DNA of 64,000 nt from Rhodanobacteraceae bacterium (GTDB taxonomy: Bacteria > Pseudomonadota > Gammaproteobacteria > Xanthomonadales > SZUA-5), in NCBI GenBank assembly GCA_024234055.1, contig JACKOW010000007.1, positions 1 to 64,000 of the forward strand. Direction: 5' to 3'. The notes under the pieces are model-generated. The model did no database searches. It saw nothing but the letters and a program-made list of their open reading frames with translations, and had not been told where the DNA came from. Made by a program: the position numbers and the translations under genes. The stretch's first letter is position 1. Every line of letters begins with the position of its first letter. Positions 58,037 through 64,000 of the stretch are shown piece by piece.

Positions 58037-58130
58037 GGGATCGCCGACTTGCAGTCGGCGCTGTGGCTCTTCGCTGTTCCGGGGTCAAAAGCTGCCGAGT
58101 ACAACTCGGCGATCCCAGTGGCGATCCCGG
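58037..58130. repeat. Single copy of the 103-bp double-hairpin repeat
   Basis: GGGATCGCCGACTTGCAGTCGG through CAACTCGGCGATCCC, then GTGGCGATCCCGG. It is nearly the same unit as each of the four copies at 31391-31802, at a distance of about 26 kb. It lies between the sugar dehydrogenase and glutathione peroxidase genes. Confidence 0.9.
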
Positions 58131-58211
58131 GCTGAAATGGGCCGGCTGTCTTCACCCGCCCATAATCCACACAGTGCTCTACTGGCTGCCTCTGATGAGG
58201 AATTCCATGCC

Positions 58212-58754
58212 ATGTTCGCTCGCCTGACCTTTGCTGCCATGTTGTGTTGCGCCTCGCTGTCGGCTTCGGCCGCCTGTACGCCTTTGCTGGATCGCGAATT
58301 CCGGCCGCTGGCAGGGAAAGAGCCGGTGAACCTCTGCAGCCAGTTCGAGGGCAAGGTCCTGCTGGTGGTGAATACGGCCAGCAAATGCGGCTTTACCCCG
58401 CAGTACGACGGCCTCGAAGCACTGCATGCCGAGTTATCGGATCAGGGATTTGCCGTGCTTGGATTCCCGTCGAATGACTTCGCCGGTCAGGAGCCGGGCA
58501 CTGAAAAGGAAATCCTGGAGTTCTGCACCCTCACCTACGGGGTCAAGTTTCCGATGTTCGCCAAGACCGTGGTCAAGGGCGAGGGCGCTGATCCCTTCTA
58601 CAAACAGCTGGCAACTGACGGCGGCGGCGAACCCGGCTGGAACTTTCACAAGTACCTGATCGGCAGGGATGGCAAGGTCATCGCGAGCTTCCCGAGCAAG
58701 GTCAAGCCGGATTCACCGGAGCTGCGAGCAGCGATCGAAGCAGCGCTGCACTGA
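58212..58754 (+). CDS. Exported glutathione peroxidase-like protein
   Basis: A 180-residue glutathione peroxidase family member with a signal peptide (about 1-20, ending S-A-A). The active-site region reads N-T-A-S-K-C-G-F-T, with Cys in place of selenocysteine, and the Gln is in the following region. The G-F-P-S-N-D-F-A-G-Q-E-P block and the W-N-F-H-K-Y-L-I segment match the family. It probably reduces hydroperoxides in the periplasm with thioredoxin-like donors, not with glutathione. GAGGA lies before the ATG at 58212. Confidence 0.88.
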   Translation: MFARLTFAAMLCCASLSASAACTPLLDREFRPLAGKEPVNLCSQFEGKVLLVVNTASKCGFTPQYDGLEALHAELSDQGFAVLGFPSNDFAGQEPGTEKEILEFCTLTYGVKFPMFAKTVVKGEGADPFYKQLATDGGGEPGWNFHKYLIGRDGKVIASFPSKVKPDSPELRAAIEAALH

Positions 58755-58839
58755 GCGAGTCCCCGGCGCTGCAGGGGGACAAGGCCCCAAGCGGCCGCAC
58801 AGCCAGACCTTGCGTCATGTTTGGACGCTGACCCAACCG

Positions 58840-60366
58840 TCAAGCCGTCAAGTGCCTCGCCTGTCGCGCCGGCGTGGAGCCGCTCTGACGTTTGCGCGGT
58901 GGCGGCAGCACCACGTCGCCCGACTCGAAGCTGAGACGCGAACGGCCGCCGGCCGAGCGATAGTCGTCGATCAAGGCCTGTTCCGCTTCCGCAGGTGTTT
59001 CGACCTCGGTGCTCAGAAATTGCTGCAAAAGATGCACCAGTCGATCGTGCGCCAGCGCGTGGGTCTGGCCGGTATTGGCATAGAGCCAGTCGGAAAAGGC
59101 CATGAAGCGCGCGAAGGGGCTGGTGCCCAGCAGCCAGGGCAGGGTCTGCTTGAAGCGTCCGGAGTTGGCGATCAGATCCCAGTAGCGGGCGAAGCGTGAA
59201 ACCCGCTGCAAGGTTGGAAAATCGAGGCAGTCGGTGGCCAGAATCTGATACGGCGGGTCTGGCGAGAAGCGCAAGTCGAAGTCCAGGGTGTGGCGCGCAA
59301 TCGGGGCGCCACGCAGGCGCTTGAGAATGCCGAGCTGGATTTCATGCGGTCCCAAAGCCACCAGACGGTCAAAACCCGCGGCAAAACTGGCCAGGTTCTC
59401 GCCGGGCAGACCGGCAATCAGATCCACGTGCAGATGGGCCTTGCTGTGGGTGCGCAGCCAGCGCAGATTGTCTTCTGCCAGATGATTCTTCTGGCGGCGC
59501 GAGATTCGGGTCTGCACCTCGGGATTGAAGGTCTGGATGCCGATCTCGAACTGCAGCGTGCCGGCCGGAAAGCGGCTGATCGCGCTCTTCAGCCGTTCCG
59601 GCAGATGATCGGGGATCAGCTCGAAATGCACGAAGGGCGGGTCGTCCGGGGTCGTGTCGATGCGGGCCAGGAAGAACTCGAGGATGGCCAGCGATACATC
59701 GACCTTCAGATTGAAGGTGCGATCGACAAACTTGAATTGGCGCACGCCTCGGGCGTAGAGCTGCTCCAGTTCGGCCAGAAATGGGTTCAGTTCAAAGGGC
59801 CATGCCGTCTTGTCCAGCGCCGACAGGCAGAACTCGCATTTGAAGGGGCAGCCGCGTGAGGCCTCCACGTAGATGTAGCGGCGAGCGACATCCTCATCGG
59901 TATATTCGGCATAGGGCATGGACAGCGCCGCCAACGGCGGTTGCTCACCCTTGATCAGTTTATCCGGCGGCGCTTCGCCGGCCAGGATCTGTCGGGCCAG
60001 GCGCGCAAAACTGAGATCGCCCCAGCCACTGATGACGTAGTCAGCCTGGGCGCAGATGGGCTGCACCTCAGGTTCGTGGCTGACTTCCGGCCCGCCCAGC
60101 ACCACGATCAGATCGGGAGCGACCAGCTTGAGCAGCGCGACCAGACGGGTGCATTGCTCCACATTCCAGATATAGACGCCCAGACCCAGGATTCGGGGTC
60201 GATCGGCCAGCAGCTTCTCGGCCATCTCCTCGGTCTTCTGACCGATGACGAATTCGCGGATGGCACTGCGCCCGTGCAGTTCGCCCAGGTTGGCGCGCAG
60301 GTAGCGCAAACCGAGGGCGGCGTGGGCGTAGCGTGCGTTCAGGGTGGCAAGGACGATGTCAGGCAT
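58840..60366 (-). CDS. B12-binding radical SAM protein
   Basis: A 508-residue protein. The N-terminal part (about 1-150) is a B12-binding-type domain (G-L-G-V-Y-I-W-N, then V-V-L-G-G-P-E-V-S-H-E). The radical SAM core has the iron-sulfur motif C-P-F-K-C-E-F-C (CxxxCxxC) near residue 185, then F-E-I-G-I-Q-T-F-N and L-H-V-D-L-I-A-G-L-P-G-E. The C-terminal half (about 300-480) is specific to this group (DUF4080). Such proteins often methylate unactivated carbons or handle unknown natural products. The ATG at 60366 is chosen because the B12 domain begins there. The frame extends upstream without homology. Confidence 0.9.
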   Translation of the reverse strand: MPDIVLATLNARYAHAALGLRYLRANLGELHGRSAIREFVIGQKTEEMAEKLLADRPRILGLGVYIWNVEQCTRLVALLKLVAPDLIVVLGGPEVSHEPEVQPICAQADYVISGWGDLSFARLARQILAGEAPPDKLIKGEQPPLAALSMPYAEYTDEDVARRYIYVEASRGCPFKCEFCLSALDKTAWPFELNPFLAELEQLYARGVRQFKFVDRTFNLKVDVSLAILEFFLARIDTTPDDPPFVHFELIPDHLPERLKSAISRFPAGTLQFEIGIQTFNPEVQTRISRRQKNHLAEDNLRWLRTHSKAHLHVDLIAGLPGENLASFAAGFDRLVALGPHEIQLGILKRLRGAPIARHTLDFDLRFSPDPPYQILATDCLDFPTLQRVSRFARYWDLIANSGRFKQTLPWLLGTSPFARFMAFSDWLYANTGQTHALAHDRLVHLLQQFLSTEVETPAEAEQALIDDYRSAGGRSRLSFESGDVVLPPPRKRQSGSTPARQARHLTA

Positions 60367-60517
60367 CGGCGAAGTATGACCGCCGCGCCTGGATTTCTCA
60401 CGTCGGCCGACAGAAACATCCGCCGGTCTTCGCGTCCTGCCGGGAAATTCACGGCGGACAATCAGTTGCATTTGCTATGCTTCTGGTACGCCGGCCTGCG
60501 GCGCTTACGAGGCATAT

Positions 60518-62947
60518 TTGGTGGGGCAGCGATATGAAGTCGTCACCCGTTTCGCGGCAGGTCTGATTGCGGTCTGGATCAGTTGCTGTGCCTCTCTGCC
60601 GGCTCTCGCCAATGACCCTGCCGACACGTTGACCGCGGCGGATTCTCTCCTGCCGCGACATGCGCTGGAGATTGAGGCGCTGACGAATCCTGCCGGTGTG
60701 CTGGAGCTTCTGCCGGCTGCACTGGAACAGGCCAAGGGGCGGGGAGATGGCCGTGAGGTCGCCTTGCTCTATCTGGCGCGCGCCAACGCCTGCCGGATGA
60801 CCGCAGACTGGCCCTGCCAACGCGACGCTGGCGCAGCCGCCTTGACCTACGCCGATGCAGCCGCCGAACCCATCCTCGCCATACGCGGCCTCATCGCCGA
60901 ATCCCGGGCCAGCATCGCGCTGCAGGACTACAGTCGTGGTGAGCAGGCACTGATCGAATCGGAATCACGATTGCGCCGGTCGCCGTCCCCAGAGCTCAAG
61001 GCCGACGTGGCGCTGGCCTATTCCTCGCTCAGCAACATGCTGGGCAAGCACCAGCTGGCCCTGGAATACGCCGATCGCGGTTTGGCAGAGTTGGCACCCC
61101 AATCGGCGCAGGGCATGCGCATCCGGCTGTTGCGCAATCGGGCCCGCGCCGCGGCCAACCTCGGAAATCTGGCGCAGGCGCGGGAGTCCTTGAGCCAGGG
61201 ATTGGCGCTGTCGGCAAACGTGGTCGATCCCAAACTCAAGGCGGAACTGCATCTGGAGACTGCCCGCGTCGCCCGGGCAGACGGCGATCGCCTCCTGGTG
61301 CGGGCCAATGCCGAGCAGGTGCAGCGCATTGCCGCTGATTTGAAGAACACCCAGTTGTCGGGCCAGGCCCACGAGTTGGTCGGACTCGCTGCGCTGGACG
61401 CAGGCGATCTGGGCGAAGCCTTGAGCGAATTGCGAGCATCGGTGCGTTCGTTCAACGAGCTCGATCTGGCCCGCGACGAGCTGCGGGTGCTCCGATCCCT
61501 GGTCGGTGCCGAGTTGCAGAATGCAGCGCCTGCCGAGCAGTGGAGGCCCGAACTGCAGCGCATGCTGCAACTGGAGACCAAGGTCTCGAGCCGCGATCGC
61601 GCCGAGGCCTCGGACGACTTCGAGGCCCGACTCGATTACGCCGAGCAGAAGCTGGAGATGGCACGTTTGGAGCAGGACGCCACGCTGGCGCGAGAACGCT
61701 CTGAAGCGATGGCGCGACAGCATCGGCTGACCGGCTTTGTGATTGTGCTGAGTATCGCCATCGTGCTGGCTCTGGCCTATTTTTTCCATGTCCAGCGCCG
61801 GCTCAATCGACGGCTGCAAGCGGCACTGGATGCACGCTTGCGCGCTTTGACCCACACCAGTCATGAGCTGCGCAATCCCATCAGTGGCGTCATTGGACTC
61901 TCGGAGCTGCTGTTGGCCTCGCCACTGAGTCCAGCGCAGAGAAATATGGTTGTTGCGGTGCAGAGCGCCGGCCGTACGGTGGAAAAACTGGCACAGGATC
62001 TGCTCGATCGTGGCCATATCGAGTCCGGGCAGTTGGAACTGCAGCTGCGCCCGGCCAGTCTGGCGCGCATGGTGACTACCGTGCAGCAGCTGTACCTGCC
62101 GAGGGCGCGGGAAAAGGGTCTGAACCTGCGCCTGGATCTGAGCCCCGACTTGCCAGAAGCTGTCATGCTGGACGTGGAACGCCTGCAGCAGGTACTCAGC
62201 AATCTGATCGGGAACAGCCTGAAGTTCACCGAGAAGGGCGAGGTTTGTCTGGGTGTCAAATTGATCAGTGCGCCACAGGAGGTGCCGGCCCGGGTGCGAT
62301 TCAGCGTGCGCGACAGCGGCCCGGGTATCGATGCCGATGAAATTGGCACGCTGTTCGAACCCTTCGCCCGGGGTCGGGCGGGGCAGCGACACCGGGCTGG
62401 CGTGGGCCTGGGTCTGGCCATCTCCTCGGACCTGGTCAGGCTGATGGGCGGGGAGATCCGGGCCGAGAGTACGCCCGGCGACGGCGCCTGCTTCCAGTTC
62501 ACGCTCTCCCTGCAACCGTGCGCCGAAGCGGCGGCAGAGACGCCGCCACAAGGGCTGCGACGGGAATCAGGGATGGCGGTGCTGGTGGTGGATGATGATG
62601 AAGACGTCTCCTTGACCCTGCGCAGTCAGCTCGAAGTTCTGGGCTGCAGGGTGGATGTGGCCAATTGCTCGCGCGATGCACGCAGCAAGGTGGCGGTCAG
62701 CCATTACGATCTGGTGTTGCTCGACGTGGAGTTGCCGGACGGACAAGGACCGGATCTGGCTCAATCGCTGCGCCTGTCCGAGCCGAACCTGCACCATAGC
62801 CGCTTTGCCATCGTTTCCGGCCATCAGGCGCCCAAGGTGCTGCCGGCAGGCGTCGACGAATGGTTGTGCAAGCCGGTGCGGCTGGATCGACTGAACACCC
62901 TGCTGGCTCACACCGGCGCCGCAAGTGCCGCCGACCGCGCGGCTTGA
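60518..62947 (+). CDS. Hybrid sensor kinase with TPR-like sensor region and receiver
   Basis: An 809-residue protein with a signal-like N-terminus (about 10-32), a periplasmic or lumenal helical region of TPR-like repeats (about 60-370), a membrane segment at about 405-425, and then a histidine kinase: H449 in T-S-H-E-L-R-N-P, N-box L-I-G-N-S-L-K-F-T, G-boxes D-S-G-P-G-I-D and G-V-G-L-G-L-A-I. A receiver follows (about 690-800), with D736 in L-L-D-V-E-L-P and no DNA-binding output domain. The start is TTG at 60518 or GTG at 60521; GAGG lies upstream. The cognate histidine phosphotransfer protein is not in the window. Confidence 0.88.
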   Translation: MVGQRYEVVTRFAAGLIAVWISCCASLPALANDPADTLTAADSLLPRHALEIEALTNPAGVLELLPAALEQAKGRGDGREVALLYLARANACRMTADWPCQRDAGAAALTYADAAAEPILAIRGLIAESRASIALQDYSRGEQALIESESRLRRSPSPELKADVALAYSSLSNMLGKHQLALEYADRGLAELAPQSAQGMRIRLLRNRARAAANLGNLAQARESLSQGLALSANVVDPKLKAELHLETARVARADGDRLLVRANAEQVQRIAADLKNTQLSGQAHELVGLAALDAGDLGEALSELRASVRSFNELDLARDELRVLRSLVGAELQNAAPAEQWRPELQRMLQLETKVSSRDRAEASDDFEARLDYAEQKLEMARLEQDATLARERSEAMARQHRLTGFVIVLSIAIVLALAYFFHVQRRLNRRLQAALDARLRALTHTSHELRNPISGVIGLSELLLASPLSPAQRNMVVAVQSAGRTVEKLAQDLLDRGHIESGQLELQLRPASLARMVTTVQQLYLPRAREKGLNLRLDLSPDLPEAVMLDVERLQQVLSNLIGNSLKFTEKGEVCLGVKLISAPQEVPARVRFSVRDSGPGIDADEIGTLFEPFARGRAGQRHRAGVGLGLAISSDLVRLMGGEIRAESTPGDGACFQFTLSLQPCAEAAAETPPQGLRRESGMAVLVVDDDEDVSLTLRSQLEVLGCRVDVANCSRDARSKVAVSHYDLVLLDVELPDGQGPDLAQSLRLSEPNLHHSRFAIVSGHQAPKVLPAGVDEWLCKPVRLDRLNTLLAHTGAASAADRAA

Positions 62948-62951
62948 TCGA

Positions 62952-63557
62952 TCACGGTTTGGGAGCCTGCAGCAGCGCAATCACCGCGCCGGTGCCGCCA
63001 TCCTGCGGTCTGGCCGAGGTGTATCCGATCACATCGGCACGTTGGCGCAGCACGCGATCAGTCATGGCCTTGATGACACTGCCCGATTCGGAGTTCCTGG
63101 CCTTGCCATGCACGATGCGCACGCAGCGATGACGATCACGTCGGCATTCCGCCAGAAAGCGGCTGAGCAGGGCGCGCGCTTCGGGAACCCGCAGATGGTG
63201 CAGATCCAGTTCCGCCTCGATGACAAACTGTCCGCGGCGCAGTTGCCGGAGCAGCTTTGGCGGGTAGCCCTCCTGCAGGTGAGCGAGCACCTCACCGCTG
63301 GATAGCCCGATCAGGGCCATATCGTCCGAGAGCAGTTCTGCCAGTACCTGGCGCTCATCCGCCTGCGACAGTCGCGGCTCAGGTTCGGGCAGAGGGCGGC
63401 TTGATCGTGCTGGATCATCCTGAGTCGGCAATGCCCGCACTGGCCCTATGGCTTGGCGAAACAGGGCCGCATCATCCAGTTCAGGCTCGGGTGGAAGCGG
63501 CAATTTGCGCTGTTTGCTCACATCAGTCCTGTCGAGCGACGGCGTTGCTATTATCAC
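62952..63557 (-). CDS. Smr domain protein
   Basis: A 201-residue protein with a charged N-terminal region and a C-terminal Smr domain. The Smr motifs are L-D-L-H-H-L near residue 120, I-V-H-G-K-A near 148 and G-G-T-G-A-V-I near 188. Smr domains are DNA- or RNA-nicking endonucleases. The GTG at 63557 has AGGA at good spacing. A second GTG at 63521 is also well placed, so the start is uncertain. It faces surE across 22 bp. Confidence 0.85.
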   Translation of the reverse strand: MIIATPSLDRTDVSKQRKLPLPPEPELDDAALFRQAIGPVRALPTQDDPARSSRPLPEPEPRLSQADERQVLAELLSDDMALIGLSSGEVLAHLQEGYPPKLLRQLRRGQFVIEAELDLHHLRVPEARALLSRFLAECRRDRHRCVRIVHGKARNSESGSVIKAMTDRVLRQRADVIGYTSARPQDGGTGAVIALLQAPKP

Positions 63558-63579
63558 TGGTTGGTCCTAGAGAGTTCGT

Positions 63580-64000
63580 ATGCACGTTCTGATCAGCAAC
63601 GATGATGGCGTAGACGCCCCAGGCATCCAGATTCTGGCTGAACACCTGGCCACAATTGGTCGTGTCAGCGTGGTCGCGCCCGATCGAGACCGCAGCGGCG
63701 CCAGCAATTCGCTGACCCTCGATCAGCCGATCCGAGTAGTGCAACTGCCCGACGGGCGCTATCGCGTGGCCGGCACGCCGACCGACTGCGTGCATCTGGC
63801 ACTGGCGGGACTGCTCGACGCCGATCCGGCCATCGTGGTTTCCGGCATCAACAATTCCGCCAATCTGGGCGATGACGTGCTCTATTCGGGCACGGTCGCC
63901 GCGGCCATGGAAGGGCGATTTCTGGGTTTGCCGGCGATTGCCGTGTCGCTGGTCACCAAGGATCATCAGGGCCAGCACTACAACACCGCGGCCAGCGCCG
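63580..64000 (+). CDS. surE: SurE 5'/3'-nucleotidase, N-terminal part (continues past window)
   Basis: SurE is a metal-dependent nucleoside monophosphate phosphatase linked to stationary-phase survival. The first 140 codons are present: V-L-I-S-N-D-D-G-V-D-A-P-G-I (metal-binding D-D), A-P-D-R-D-R-S-G-A-S-N-S-L, T-P-T-D-C-V-H-L-A and V-S-G-I-N-N-S-A-N-L-G-D-D-V-L-Y-S-G-T-V-A-A-A-M-E. All match SurE. The window ends inside the gene. In many gammaproteobacteria surE is followed by pcm, nlpD and rpoS, which cannot be checked here. Confidence 0.93.
   Translation, partial: MHVLISNDDGVDAPGIQILAEHLATIGRVSVVAPDRDRSGASNSLTLDQPIRVVQLPDGRYRVAGTPTDCVHLALAGLLDADPAIVVSGINNSANLGDDVLYSGTVAAAMEGRFLGLPAIAVSLVTKDHQGQHYNTAASA

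Noticed and set aside
58380..58410. Selenocysteine in glutathione peroxidase
   Set aside because: The active-site codon is TGC for Cys, not TGA.
1..64000. tRNA and rRNA genes
   Set aside because: I looked for cloverleaf and GGTTCGAATCC-type TPsiC arms and for conserved rRNA stretches and found none. A covariance search would settle this.

Overview
This is a GC-rich chromosomal window with short intergenic gaps and gene runs that share ATGA, GTGA or TGATG junctions. The gene content points to a gammaproteobacterium of the Xanthomonadales (Lysobacterales) type. Signs are the divergent yhbY/rlmE pair followed by ftsH-folP-glmM, a GTP-type pckG, a Zur box of gammaproteobacterial form, families common in that order (DUF3011, DUF2202, secreted proteases), and many dispersed GTAG-type REP hairpins. 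The placement is inferred from gene content and was not computed.

Layout. 1-650: end of an IS630-type transposase cut by the window edge. 0.75-6.4 kb: a membrane-anchored hypothetical protein, a secreted DNase I-fold nuclease or phosphatase, a GOLPH3-like protein and an M2 dipeptidase lipoprotein. 6.8-11.4 kb: a fatty-acid module (alpha/beta hydrolase, fadE, DUF4442 thioesterase-like) facing a TetR gene across a promoter with two matching 16-bp palindromes. 11.5-19.9 kb: housekeeping (UPF0158, pckG, Mth938-like, yhbY, rlmE, ftsH, folP, glmM). 20.1-21.0 kb: an AbiEii-type nucleotidyltransferase with a small partner. 21.1-26.7 kb: PspA-like, six-TM and VWA genes facing a two-component system, with a CpxR-like direct repeat and a REP mosaic between them. 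26.9-31.3 kb: DUF938 and PlsC-like genes, then gloA, a BaiN/HI0933-type flavoprotein and rlmC. 31.4-35.1 kb: a 103-bp tandem array, a CpeT-like lipoprotein, a metzincin protease and a DUF3011 protein. 35.2-36.7 kb: an SRAP/HMCES protein and an EamA transporter. 37.0-41.2 kb: a Zur-controlled zinc operon (porin, znuA, znuB, rlmF) without znuC. 41.4-46.9 kb: fused isobutyryl-CoA mutase and a secreted beta-propeller-like protein. 47.2-50.0 kb: a DUF2202 protein and an OmpR/EnvZ-like pair. 50.0-54.5 kb: a methyltransferase, an amidoligase, an internally repeated secreted protein and a double-domain aspartyl protease. 54.7-64.0 kb: a small helical protein, an FAD dehydrogenase, a PQQ sugar dehydrogenase-like lipoprotein, a glutathione peroxidase, a B12-binding radical SAM protein, a TPR hybrid kinase, an Smr protein and the start of surE.

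The strongest regulatory readings are the TetR/fadE intergenic region, the Zur box, the GTAAAC direct repeat before the PspA-like operon, and OmpR-type 10-bp repeats before the second two-component system. The most system-like unexplained units are the PspA/VWA/two-component module, the amidoligase neighbourhood, and the nucleotidyltransferase with its 96-residue partner.
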